This document shows positions 15,722 through 22,410 of a DNA stretch of 64,000 bases, piece after piece. Every line of letters begins with the position of its first letter. Positions within the stretch are counted from its first letter, which is position 1. The notes under the pieces were generated by a model that saw only the letters and a program-made list of their open reading frames with translations, was not told where the DNA came from and ran no database searches. The DNA comes from Blastococcus capsensis. Lineage in GTDB: Bacteria; Actinomycetota; Actinomycetes; Mycobacteriales; Geodermatophilaceae. Where the stretch lies: assembly GCF_030165005.1 (NCBI RefSeq), contig NZ_JASNNW010000002.1, forward strand, positions 248,001 to 312,000, read 5' to 3'. A program made the translations under genes and the position numbers.

Positions 15722-17221
15722 TCAGCCGTTGAGCTCCAGGGTCTGCATCGTGTCCTCCCGCACCTGCGCGAGCAGGGCCGGGTCGCCGTTCAGCGGGTGC
15801 CCGTAGGAGGGGATCGCCTCCTGCAGCAGCGGACGCCAGGCGTCGATGCGCTGCGGGAAGCACCGCTCCAGCAGGGTGAGCATCGCCGAGACGGCGGTGG
15901 AGGCACCGGGGGAAGCGCCCAGCAGGCCGGCGATGCTGCCGTCCTCGCCGACGATCAGTTCGGTGCCGAACTGCAGGACACCCTTTCCGCTCGTCGGGTC
16001 CTGCTTGATCACCTGCACCCGCTGGCCGGCGGTCACCATGTCCCAGTCGCGCTGTTCGGCCGTGGGCACGAACCCCTGCAGGGTGCGGTGCCGGGCGGAG
16101 CGTGACTGCAGCACCTCGCCCACGAGGTACTTGGTCAGCGCCAGCTCGGTGCGGGCGACGCCGAGCATGGACCCCAGATTGTTGGGCTTGACGCTCTTGG
16201 GCAGGTCGAACATCGAGCCGGCCTTGAGGAACTTGGGCGAGAAGCCCGCGTAGGGGCCGAACAGCAGCGCGTACTCGCCGTCGATGAGGCGCAGGTCCAG
16301 GTGCGGCACCGACATCGGCGGCGCCCCGACGGCGGCCTGCCCGTACACCTTGGCCTGGTGGCGGGCGACCAGTTCCGGCGATCGCGAGCGGAGGAACATC
16401 CCGCTGACCGGGAAACCGCCGAAACCACGGATCTCGGGAATGTCGGCCTTCTGCAGCAGCGGAAGGGCGCCACCGCCGGCGCCCACGAAGACGAAGCGGG
16501 TGCGCACGGTGACCCGCTCACCCGAGACGGTGTCGCGGACGGTGACCTTCCAGCGGCCGTCGGTCTCCTTCTCCAGGCTGTCCACCCGCTGGTCGAGGTA
16601 CACGTTCACGCCGCGGGTCGAGACGTCGTCGAGCATCAGCCGGGTGAGGGCGCCGAAGTTGACGTCGGTACCGGCGTCGGAGCGCGTGGCGGCGACGATC
16701 TGCTCGGGCTCGCGGCCCGCCATCACCAGCGGCAGCCACTCGGCCATCCGGTCGTGGCTCTCGGTGTACTGGAGGCCCTCGAACAGCGGCTGGGCGGCGA
16801 GCGCGGCGTGCCGGTTGCGCATGTAGGCGCGCCCGTCCTCGCCCGTGACGAAGCTCAGGTGCGGCACCGGGGTGATGAAGTCCTTGGGCGAACCGGTCAT
16901 CCCGCGGCGCACCAGGTGCGACCAGAACTGGCGGGAGATCTGGAACTGCTCGTTGATGGTGACGGCCTTGGCCGGGTCGACCCGACCGTCGGGGCCCGCT
17001 GGGGTGTAGTTGAGCTCGCAGAGGGCGGCGTGCCCGGTTCCGGCGTTGTTCCAGGGACCCGAGCTCTCGCCGGCGACGACGCTGCCGGACTCGAAGACGG
17101 CGACGCTCCAGTCGGGCGCGACGATCTGCAGCAGCTCGGCCAGGGTCGCGCTCATGATGCCGCCGCCGACGAGTACGACGTCGGGGTTCGCGCTGTCGGG
17201 AACGCTGCGCTCGGAAGTCAC
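15722..17221 (-). CDS. mqo: Malate:quinone oxidoreductase
   Basis: 499-residue FAD-dependent peripheral membrane enzyme that oxidises L-malate to oxaloacetate and reduces the quinone pool. The FAD-binding start VVLVGGGIMSATLAELL is near residue 14; further family landmarks are SSGPWNNAGTGHAALCELNYTP... near 50-70, FVFVGAGGGALPLLQ near 255, FPVSGMFLR, and the C-terminal LLGASPGASTAVSAML. Length and motif order are normal for Mqo. GTG at 17219-17221 has GAGAGG as ribosome site; the frame continues far upstream only as non-coding reading. It stands alone between a terminator and a decayed toxin-like locus. Role: TCA cycle bypass of malate dehydrogenase. Confidence 0.95.
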   Translation of the reverse strand: MTSERSVPDSANPDVVLVGGGIMSATLAELLQIVAPDWSVAVFESGSVVAGESSGPWNNAGTGHAALCELNYTPAGPDGRVDPAKAVTINEQFQISRQFWSHLVRRGMTGSPKDFITPVPHLSFVTGEDGRAYMRNRHAALAAQPLFEGLQYTESHDRMAEWLPLVMAGREPEQIVAATRSDAGTDVNFGALTRLMLDDVSTRGVNVYLDQRVDSLEKETDGRWKVTVRDTVSGERVTVRTRFVFVGAGGGALPLLQKADIPEIRGFGGFPVSGMFLRSRSPELVARHQAKVYGQAAVGAPPMSVPHLDLRLIDGEYALLFGPYAGFSPKFLKAGSMFDLPKSVKPNNLGSMLGVARTELALTKYLVGEVLQSRSARHRTLQGFVPTAEQRDWDMVTAGQRVQVIKQDPTSGKGVLQFGTELIVGEDGSIAGLLGASPGASTAVSAMLTLLERCFPQRIDAWRPLLQEAIPSYGHPLNGDPALLAQVREDTMQTLELNG

Positions 17222-17430
17222 GTCTGCCTCTCTGGCGGTGCTGGTCGAGGCGCCGCGGCGCCCTTGCATCGATCGTCGGCCGAACGTGGCCGCTACATGC
17301 GGTCTCTCGGTTATGAGGTACGTCACCGCGATCGGTGTGTCACTGCCCTCAAGGTTATGACCGGCGGCGCCGGAGCGGGTCTCCGGGCGGGTGTGACCCT
17401 CCCCCCGCCCCGGTATGGCTGACGCCCAGG

Positions 17431-17865
17431 TCAACTCTTCGGCGGCTGCGACCAGTGCTCGTTCATCACGGCGAGGGCGTGGACCAGCGACATGGTCGCC
17501 ACCTCGGCCTCGGGGACGCCGACCACGTGGATCAGCTGGTAGACGAGGCCGGCCGGCAGTGCGTTCGCCGGCGTCTCGCCGGCGGCCGATCCTCGGTCGG
17601 GCAGCTTGCGCTCGTCGACGCAGGCCCAGAACTCGGCCTCGGTCACATCGAGCTGATCGCGGAGGATGTGCGACCAGGTCCGCGCGCCGTAGGCGTCGTT
17701 GTTCACCGGGTGCGAGATCCGGGTCCGCAGGATGCGGCCATCGGGCAGCTTCAGCTCGTAGGTGTGGTGGCGACCGGTTCTGCCGCGCGCATTGCGGACC
17801 TAATCCCAGCCCTCGGTTTGGCAGAAGCGGTCGTGGTCGCGTCGGCCGGCCGCCCCGCCGCTCAC
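17431..17865 (-). pseudogene. Toxin-antitoxin-type 'cytotoxic translational repressor' family protein, interrupted by TAG
   Basis: Read from GTG 17865 the frame gives VSGG...HDRFCQTEGWD, a TAG at 17800-17802, and then continues without break as VRNARGRTGRHHTYELKLPDGRILRTRISHPV...TYGARTWSHILRDQLDVTEAEFWACV...KLPDRG. I recall this whole pattern, with a sense codon at the TAG position, from an actinobacterial family annotated as cytotoxic translational repressor of toxin-antitoxin systems. The amber therefore splits an otherwise intact 144-codon gene. The part downstream of the stop could restart at ATG/GTG codons but would lack the N-terminus. The GTG start overlaps the TGA of the upstream partner ORF (GTGA). 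Either a decayed gene or a sequencing error at one base. Confidence 0.6.
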
Positions 17866-18008
17866 GAGACGAGCGCGCGGGCAGCGTCCTTGACGGCGTC
17901 GGTGCCTCCAACCAGCCACTCGCACAGCTGGTCGTCGTCGGAGAGCTCGACGAGTTCGACGAGGCTGTGGTGGACGGCGTGGTTGGCTGCGGCCCCACCT
18001 GGGGGCAC
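17862..18008 (-). CDS. Small ORF upstream of and overlapping the interrupted toxin-like gene
   Basis: GTG 18006-18008 to TGA 17862-17864 encodes 48 residues (PPGGAAANHAVHHSLVELVE, then an acidic stretch and LCEWLVGGTDAVKDAARALVS). It looks protein-like: amphipathic helices with no Arg/Pro-rich noise. Its stop shares GTGA with the start of the toxin-like gene, as expected for an antitoxin or partner gene translated first. It may be a C-terminal remnant, because the start codon has no proper ribosome site and a stop lies in frame just upstream. I do not recognise the family. Confidence 0.45.
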   Translation of the reverse strand: MPPGGAAANHAVHHSLVELVELSDDDQLCEWLVGGTDAVKDAARALVS

Positions 18009-18051
18009 CTTCTCTGGGCGCGTTCATCGGCCGGCGGCGGAGGCAGTTGCC

Positions 18052-18057
18052 TACCCT
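18052..18057 (+). promoter_or_regulatory. -10 element TACCCT before a 9-codon minigene and the 18092 gene
   Basis: TACCCT ends six bases before GTG 18064, which opens an eight-residue frame stopping at TGA 18088-18090, one base before the ATG of the next gene. This would be a leaderless upstream minigene feeding ribosomes to the main start. Inference from spacing only. Confidence 0.35.
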
Positions 18058-18091
18058 CGGCTGGTGCCTGGCTGCCGGAAGATCTACTGAG

Positions 18092-18778
18092 ATGTGGCTC
18101 CGTGAGACCGCCATTCACTGGATGGACGGTTCACCGGGCGATGACCGGCCGCGGTTTCGACGGTTGGCCAACCTGGCCACAAGCTGCTTCGACTCGTGCT
18201 TCGAGGGCCTGGAGACCGAGTACGTCGGCAAGGTCAACACGGCGCTGTGGTCCCGGCCGAGGAATCAGGCCTACACGGTCGTCCCCGAGCAGAACGACCG
18301 GGACGACACGATTGTCACGGTCGGACGGGCTCTCGACCCGACCGAACTTCTGGACCGGGGTGACGATGAGGTACTGGCGGCCCTACTGGACATCCATCTG
18401 GACGCCCTTCGACAACTCGCCCAGCAACGGGGTTGGAGCTCGGAACCGTTCTCGCGTGCCGCGGACTGCGTACGTCGCGGAGGCTGGGAGGCGCAGGCGT
18501 CGATACCTGAAAAGGTGAACCGCTTTTCCAAGGACCTGGTGGCCTGGGCCGGCGGTCTCATCGATGCCAGTGGCGGCCGCATCTACCTCGCTGTCCGCGA
18601 TCAGTCGTCCGGCGTCGAGCTGCAGCGCGTCGAGCAGGACGTGCCGGCCGACTGGCATGGCCTTCGCGCCGCACTTCACAAGGTCGCCTGGATCGATGCA
18701 AGAACGGTCGAGCTGCAGCCGCGTCAGCGCGCAGGTGTCGACCTCGGGCCGCGACTCCAGATCAACCTGTTTGCCTGA
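18092..18778 (+). CDS. Hypothetical protein (228 aa)
   Basis: Soluble protein with no signal peptide or membrane segment. It starts MWLRETAIHWMDGSPGDDRP, contains a charged middle (ALDPTELLDRGDDEVLAALL) and ends VDLGPRLQINLFA. Codon use is less biased towards G/C in the third position than in neighbours, and it borders the decayed toxin-like locus and the tRNA-Lys integration site, so it may be part of the accessory region. No strong ribosome site precedes ATG 18092; see the upstream minigene. I do not recognise a family and assign no function. The 230 bases between this gene and tRNA-Lys hold nothing I can identify. Confidence 0.65.
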   Translation: MWLRETAIHWMDGSPGDDRPRFRRLANLATSCFDSCFEGLETEYVGKVNTALWSRPRNQAYTVVPEQNDRDDTIVTVGRALDPTELLDRGDDEVLAALLDIHLDALRQLAQQRGWSSEPFSRAADCVRRGGWEAQASIPEKVNRFSKDLVAWAGGLIDASGGRIYLAVRDQSSGVELQRVEQDVPADWHGLRAALHKVAWIDARTVELQPRQRAGVDLGPRLQINLFA

Positions 18779-19010
18779 ACCCGCCCGCCTGGGTGTCACA
18801 TTGGCCGCCTCCAGGGACACGCGCGTAAGTCGTCCGGGCGTCCATCGTCAGCGAGCTACCTGCCGCGGCGGTTGCCGGGCCGTCCCCCGCAGACCCGCTT
18901 TCAACGGATCGTGCGCAGCGCTCGGCGGTACCCTCGCACCGGGGTCGCGAGGCGGCCGGAAGTCTCACGCGTTGTCTCGTGGGTTTTCTGGAGGGCTTTC
19001 CGCACCCACC

Positions 19011-19083
19011 GGGCCTCTAGCTCAACTGGCAGAGCAGCGGACTTTTAATCCGCGGGTTGTGGGTTCGATCCCCACGGGGCCCA
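19011..19083 (+). tRNA. tRNA-Lys (TTT), integration target
   Basis: Cloverleaf: acceptor GGGCCTC/GGGGCCC, D-arm AGCTC...GAGC, anticodon stem GCGGA/TCCGC with loop CTTTTAA (anticodon TTT), T-arm GTGGG-TTCGATC-CCCAC. The 3' half from base 19045 is repeated at 22093, showing that an element integrated into this gene while keeping it functional. Confidence 0.95.
19045..19078 (+). repeat. attL-type repeat within tRNA-Lys
   Basis: 34 bases covering anticodon-loop end through T-arm and part of the acceptor; identical to 22093-22126. After it the tRNA has one G more than the right copy before CCCAC. Confidence 0.9.
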
Positions 19084-19142
19084 CCGTGCCGACCTGCGCG
19101 TTCGCCGCGCCGGTTGGACGCAGGGACGTCATCGGCGGCCGA

Positions 19143-19160
19143 TGTGGTCGCGGTGTGGTC
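19143..19160 (+). repeat. 18-bp motif, copy A (TGTGGTCGCGGTGTGGTC)
   Basis: Copy A of a motif found three times in the element, itself a double TGTGGTCG/TGTGGTC. It lies within the integrase fragment. Possible recombinase arm site or trace of repeated insertions. Confidence 0.6.
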
Positions 19161-19396
19161 TCCCGCCGCCGCGGCAGTGTCGAAGGCCTGTTCGAGGGCG
19201 GCCGCCATCGCGTCCGACGCGGTCCGGGCGGTGTCCTCCGACAGGTGGCCATAGGTCTCGACGGTGATCCCGATCGAGGAGTGCCGGAGCATCTTCGACA
19301 CGATCGCCATAGGCACGCCAGCGGCCAGCATCAACGACGCGGCGCCGCCACCGACCGCGCGCCCGTCCGGTCTGCCGTCCCCCTGGGGGTGACCTC

Positions 19397-20476
19397 TTGG
19401 AGCCGGTGAACCTCTCGGAGGGTCAGTCGGTCTCGTCGTTCTGCACCGCGAAGTCCAAGCGGTCAGGACTGAGGTGTCGCCGAGTGGTCCGCGGCGGCGG
19501 CGTCTGCGTCATGCATGGCGGGCATGCACCGCAGGTGGCCCAGCAGCGGGAGGCGCGCGTGGTCGTGGCCGCGGCTCAGCGCATGTACTCGGAGGACTTC
19601 GCGATGCGAGAGCCGGGTGAGGTGCTGCTCGCGGCGGTGCAGGACGTCGACGCGATCGTGCAGAAGGTCAAGCAGCAGGTGGAGTGCCGCGAGGAGCTCA
19701 GCGGCACCTACCTGTTGGTGCTGGGCGACTGGCTGGATCGGGCGGCCAAGCTGTCGAAGACCGCGCTGGACGCCGGCGTGCAGGAGCGTCAGGGCGAGAT
19801 GGTGGCCGGCCTACTGCGGACGATCTTCGCCGACCCGCTGCTCGCTCTCTCGCCGGCTCAGGCCGCCGCAGCCCCTGGAATCGCTGCCCGGCACCTGCGG
19901 CAGATGGCCAGCGGCGAGCACCCGGCGCTCACGGTGGGTCGCGATGAGGCTCGCGCGCGCGATGGGAGGACTCCGGAACGCCCGAAACGCCACGCCGCTG
20001 CGGGTGGTCGCCTGCGGATTAGCTCTCCGCAGGTGCAGGGTCTGACCTGCACGGATGGCCCTGGTGGTCGCGATGTGGTCGCAGCGTCCGGGGGCTGTCG
20101 GCGTAATACGCCCGGGCGCCCATCAGCTCTTGCGCCGTCGGAGCCAGTACGAGCGGTCGGTGCCGGTCAGGTCGGTGCTGACCGGGTGCCGGCCCTCCCC
20201 GCCGAGACGGTTCAGCTACTGGACAACCAGGTCCGGGGTCCACTTCCCCAGCTCCTGGCGACCGCCCTGCGGTGGGACTGCCACCAGCTGGTTCCGGGTG
20301 CTCCCCAGCCCCTCGATGGTCAGCAGCATGTGCTCCCGACTCTCCATGCCGCGGAGGGTAGCAGCGAACTAGTTCTGCCGATCGCCGCCAGAAGCGTGGG
20401 TGCTTCGCGAGATGGCCTTTACCACTTCGAGCCTGTCAACTGTGTATTAGAAGCATTAGGATGCTTCATGGGCTAG
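19397..20476 (+). CDS. Terminase-small/zinc-finger-like phage protein with non-homologous C-terminal run-on
   Basis: The first ~185 residues look real: a Cys/His cluster CTAKSKRSGLRC...GVCVMHGGHAPQV near residues 16-47, typical of small phage terminase-like proteins in actinophages, followed by helices (PGEVLLAAVQDVDAIVQKVK...LLVLGDWLDRAAKLSKTALD). Beyond residue ~190 the frame is Pro/Arg/Ala noise lying opposite the amber-split ORF, so the original stop has probably been lost and the true gene ended near 19,950-20,000. TTG 19397 has GGGGGTG upstream; GTG 19406 is an alternative start. Function in the remnant is unlikely beyond DNA or zinc binding. Confidence 0.55.
   Translation: MEPVNLSEGQSVSSFCTAKSKRSGLRCRRVVRGGGVCVMHGGHAPQVAQQREARVVVAAAQRMYSEDFAMREPGEVLLAAVQDVDAIVQKVKQQVECREELSGTYLLVLGDWLDRAAKLSKTALDAGVQERQGEMVAGLLRTIFADPLLALSPAQAAAAPGIAARHLRQMASGEHPALTVGRDEARARDGRTPERPKRHAAAGGRLRISSPQVQGLTCTDGPGGRDVVAASGGCRRNTPGRPSALAPSEPVRAVGAGQVGADRVPALPAETVQLLDNQVRGPLPQLLATALRWDCHQLVPGAPQPLDGQQHVLPTLHAAEGSSELVLPIAARSVGASRDGLYHFEPVNCVLEALGCFMG
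20011..20052. repeat. Two abutting perfect hairpins
   Basis: CCTGCGGA-N7-TCCGCAGG (20011-20033) is followed, sharing one base, by GTGCAGG-GTCTGA-CCTGCAC (20033-20052). Both stems are perfect (8 and 7 bp) and both contain the word CTGC. They sit where the phage-like protein loses similarity. They could be a terminator pair, a protein-binding site or a small mobile repeat. Confidence 0.55.
20063..20080 (+). repeat. 18-bp motif, copy B (GGTGGTCGCGATGTGGTC)
   Basis: Second copy of the GTGGTCGC-NN-TGTGGTC motif, 11 bases after the double hairpin, in the middle of the element. Differs from copy A at two positions. Confidence 0.6.
20123..20347 (-). pseudogene. Small ORF (74 codons) interrupted by TAG
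   Basis: ATG 20345-20347 opens MESREHMLLTIEGLGSTRNQ...LGKWTPDLVVQ, then TAG at 20216-20218, then LNRLGGEGRHPVSTDLTGTD...YWLRRRKS and TGA at 20123-20125. Both halves have protein-like composition in one frame, while the opposite frame is noise. The start has a leaderless promoter (TACCCT seven bases upstream). It may be a 43-residue gene ending at the TAG, or a 74-residue gene broken by it. Family unknown. Confidence 0.45.
20355..20360 (-). promoter_or_regulatory. -10 element TACCCT, leaderless start of the amber-split ORF
   Basis: TACCCT on the minus strand ends seven bases before ATG 20347. No ribosome-binding site is present. Confidence 0.4.
20450..20467. promoter_or_regulatory. Perfect inverted repeat in the promoter of the two-gene cassette
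   Basis: GAAGCAT-TAGG-ATGCTTC has 7-base arms and a 4-base centre and lies 33 bases before ATG 20501, next to a -10-like TAGGCT (20475-20480). The surrounding sequence is AT-rich for this window. It fits an operator bound by a dimeric regulator, possibly the first protein of the cassette. Confidence 0.5.
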
Positions 20477-20500
20477 GCTGTCCTCACGGAGGTGGTCAGG

Positions 20501-20911
20501 ATGCCGTTCGAGGTGTTCAACAAGCGCTTCGCCCCCCTGGCGAAGACTCCTAGCGTGACGATTCAGAAGCGAGGCCTCATCTCGCTCAATCGCGCGGCGT
20601 TCGCGCTGATGGGCGAGCCCGAGGCGGTGGAGCTGCTCTACGACCGCGATGAGAAGATCGTTGGCCTGCGTCCCGTCGGCGAGGTCAGCGCCCACTCGTA
20701 CCCTCTGCGCCCTCAGTCCAACAAGCAAGACTCGGGACCTCTCATGGTCGCTGGTACCGCATTCACTCAGTACTACGGGATTGACACCACGGTTTCGCGC
20801 CGTTGGGTTCCTACCCTCGTCGACGGAGTGCTCTGCGTTGACCTCAAGGTGGAGGGCGCGGTCGCTACCAGCAATCGATCAAGCGATAAGAGGCGCAGCG
20901 CAGACGTCTGA
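20501..20911 (+). CDS. Hypothetical protein, first gene of a two-gene cassette
   Basis: 136 residues, well-formed and soluble. It begins MPFEVFNKRFAPLAKTPSVT and continues IQKRGLISLNRAAFALMGEPEAVELLYDRDEKIVGLRPV, resembling a conserved actinobacterial family of unknown function whose compact alpha/beta start recalls small DNA-binding or regulatory proteins (basic strand TIQKRG, then helix SLNRAAFALMG). ATG 20501 has GGAGG eight bases upstream. Third-position codon use is less GC-extreme than in core genes. The next gene, encoding a DUF3800 protein, starts 38 bases later, so they are one transcript. Could be antitoxin, regulator or sensor for it; not established. Confidence 0.75.
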   Translation: MPFEVFNKRFAPLAKTPSVTIQKRGLISLNRAAFALMGEPEAVELLYDRDEKIVGLRPVGEVSAHSYPLRPQSNKQDSGPLMVAGTAFTQYYGIDTTVSRRWVPTLVDGVLCVDLKVEGAVATSNRSSDKRRSADV

Positions 20912-20949
20912 CGCGCGCCGAGCAACCGTTGACACGCCAGGGGGAAGCG

Positions 20950-21522
20950 GTGACGTTCACAGCATGGGGAGACGAGTCGGGGTCAAATCCCGCCGTTGAC
21001 CCGGGCGCGTACCTCATCGCGGCTGCTGTGAGTGAGCAGATCGACTCCGAGACCCTGCGCGAAGCGATGGAGGATCTGCGGCTACCTAGCTCCGGCCCGA
21101 AGCTGCATTGGTCTGCCGAGTCGACGTCTCGTCGTATGGAGATCATTGAGACGGTAGCGGCCCTACCTCTTGAGGGCTTAATCGTTGTTCGGCAAGGGCC
21201 TACCGACGACCGCGATGAGCGGCGTCGTCGGAAGTGTTTGGAGCACTTGCTGTGCGAATTGGACGCCTGGGGCTGCGCGACCCTCACACTCGAGTCGCGC
21301 GGCCGCGCTGATGACCATCGCGACATGCAGGTACTTCAGTTCCTCAGACAGGCTCATCGGTTGCCGTCAGGGGTTCGCCTAGACCACAAGCCGGGACCAG
21401 CTGACGCGGCACTGTGGATCGCTGACGCGCTCTGTGGTGCCGTCACGCAAGAACGACAAGGCGACGGGCGGTTCCTCAAGGTGGTCGAGAAGCGAGTCTC
21501 GGTTCAACTACTCGAGGCGTAG
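20950..21522 (+). CDS. DUF3800-like protein (possible nuclease)
   Basis: 190 residues. The start TFTAWGDESGSNPAVDPGAY with DES directly after the first strand, a basic middle (DDRDERRRRKCLEHLLCELD), and the end region LDHKPGPADAALWIADALCGAV are the landmarks of DUF3800, a family with an RNase H-like arrangement of acidic residues (Asp8, Glu9, later Asp of LDHK and of ADALCG). Nuclease activity is inferred from fold, not shown. GTG 20950 has GGGGGA five bases upstream and is preferred over TTG 20929. DUF3800 proteins are common on mobile elements and beside phage-defence genes, which suits this element. Confidence 0.7.
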   Translation: MTFTAWGDESGSNPAVDPGAYLIAAAVSEQIDSETLREAMEDLRLPSSGPKLHWSAESTSRRMEIIETVAALPLEGLIVVRQGPTDDRDERRRRKCLEHLLCELDAWGCATLTLESRGRADDHRDMQVLQFLRQAHRLPSGVRLDHKPGPADAALWIADALCGAVTQERQGDGRFLKVVEKRVSVQLLEA

Positions 21523-21734
21523 CAGCCGGACCCAGAAAAGGCGCGAGCCCCGGGCCCTGTCATCCGGCAGGATCTCCCGAGGCTCACTTCCAGACCACAC
21601 CGCAGTGGGTCTAGCGATAGCCCAAAGGTAGCCAGCTGTGCTACTTCCGTCAACTCAAGCGCGCCCTGATCGGGTGATCTCTGTTGCCTAACCTAGGCGC
21701 TTTCGGCTCGCCGGTCCCGCGCAACCTAGCAGTC

Positions 21735-21772
21735 GGAGGGGTTCGCGAAGCGCAACGCTTCGCGCCCCCTCC
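21735..21772. repeat. Strong 38-base hairpin
   Basis: Outer arms GGAGGGG/CCCCTCC (7 bp), an internal TT/C loop and inner arms CGCGAAGCG/CGCTTCGCG (9 bp) around CAA. It lies 17 bases downstream of the stop of the small ORF on the minus strand and 210 bases after the DUF3800 gene, so it may terminate both. The rest of 21523-21788 shows no gene. Confidence 0.6.
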
Positions 21773-21788
21773 CACAGCTCGCTCCACC

Positions 21789-21923
21789 TCAGCCAGGGGT
21801 CAGGGAACCAGCCTGGCCCGCGGCCTGCCGCTCCAGTGCGGCGGCGAGGGCAGCGCCCGCGGCGGCGATGACCTCTTCCCTGGTCGGCCGGGGTCGGTCG
21901 TAGTACGCGGGGTGATCGGTCAT
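21789..21923 (-). CDS. Small element-borne protein (44 aa)
   Basis: MTDHPAYYDRPRPTREEVIA continuing with an alanine-rich amphipathic helix, ending SLTPG. The ATG at 21923 has a strong ribosome site (GGGAGG, about eight bases upstream), and the protein is acidic/aromatic at the start and helical after. Small proteins of this type are often found next to integrase genes on actinobacterial elements. Here the next gene downstream would have been the integrase or phage block. Function unknown. Confidence 0.55.
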   Translation of the reverse strand: MTDHPAYYDRPRPTREEVIAAAGAALAAALERQAAGQAGSLTPG

Positions 21924-21961
21924 GGCCGGCAACCTCCCTCACGGGGCGACAGGACGGCTCC

Positions 21962-21979
21962 TGTGGTCGCCGTGTGGTC
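21962..21979 (+). repeat. 18-bp motif, copy C (TGTGGTCGCCGTGTGGTC)
   Basis: Third copy of the motif, 113 bases left of the right attachment repeat. Differs from copy A at one position. Copies A and C lie at similar distances (65 and 113 bases) inside the two ends. Confidence 0.6.
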
Positions 21980-22092
21980 GCGCACTGCTCGTCATCCGGG
22001 GATAGCTGACGGCACCGCGCAGCACCCTGCGCGGCCCTGACCAGCGCACACGGCATCATGCGGCACCGCCCGGCACGCCCTGGTCGGGATTC

Positions 22093-22126
22093 TTAATCCG
22101 CGGGTTGTGGGTTCGATCCCCACGGG
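22093..22126 (+). repeat. attR-type repeat of the tRNA-Lys 3' segment
   Basis: Identical to 19045-19078. No tRNA 5' half precedes it, so it is not a gene. It marks the right end of the integrated element; the flank that follows (22132-22410) contains no gene I can see. Confidence 0.9.
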
Positions 22127-22410
22127 CCCACTGGCACGCGCCAGCGGTGTGGCTGGACCGGGGCTTTCGTCCTCCGAGGGAGGCGGGCCGGAGGCGACCT
22201 GCGGCTCGACGGGCGATGTCACACGAGCCGGCGGGAACGCCGGGCCGCACCCGGTGCGTTGTCGAGGGCGTCGGTCTTCAGCGCCGGTCCCGCGCTGCCG
22301 ATGTGTTCGATGACGCCCGGGCCCGGCCGAAGAACTGCTGGGTGGCCGGAGTATCGACAGTCGGTGCCCTCGCCGAGTCGCTTGCAGGACCGCACGATCG
22401 AGGAGAGACG

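Larger units (their letters stand above)
19017..19352 (-). pseudogene. Tyrosine recombinase (integrase), C-terminal fragment
   Basis: The reading SLMLAAGVPMAIVSKMLRHS followed by SIGITVETYGHLSED is the end of a phage-type integrase with the catalytic His of the second box and the nucleophilic Tyr (VETY). In intact relatives the preceding residues are LRHGAAS; here homology starts at GAAS (about 19352) and everything upstream, including the first catalytic Arg and the Arg of the RHG box, is missing. The frame then runs on towards tRNA-Lys, as is usual for integrases next to their attachment site; its last residues are translated tRNA sequence. The enzyme cannot be active, so the element is immobile without help. 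Confidence 0.8.
19045..22126. mobile_element. Degenerate integrative element in tRNA-Lys (~3.05 kb)
   Basis: Bounded by 34-bp direct repeats of the tRNA 3' segment (19045-19078 and 22093-22126). Inside are the integrase fragment next to the tRNA, a terminase-small-like ORF, an amber-split small ORF, a two-gene cassette (20501-20911 and a DUF3800 gene), three copies of an 18-bp motif and several hairpins. A short ORF with a strong ribosome site (21789-21923) reads away from the right boundary, as excisionase-side genes do. Gene density is low and codon use mixed, consistent with a deleted phage or ICE remnant. Confidence 0.8.

Noticed and set aside
22093-22126. Second tRNA-Lys gene
   Set aside because: Only the 3' half is present; no acceptor 5' strand, D-arm or anticodon stem 5' side precedes it. 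It is an attachment-site copy.
21992-22222. Minus-strand frame containing GIEPTTRGL-like residues
   Set aside because: This is translated tRNA remnant sequence, a common annotation artefact next to integration sites.
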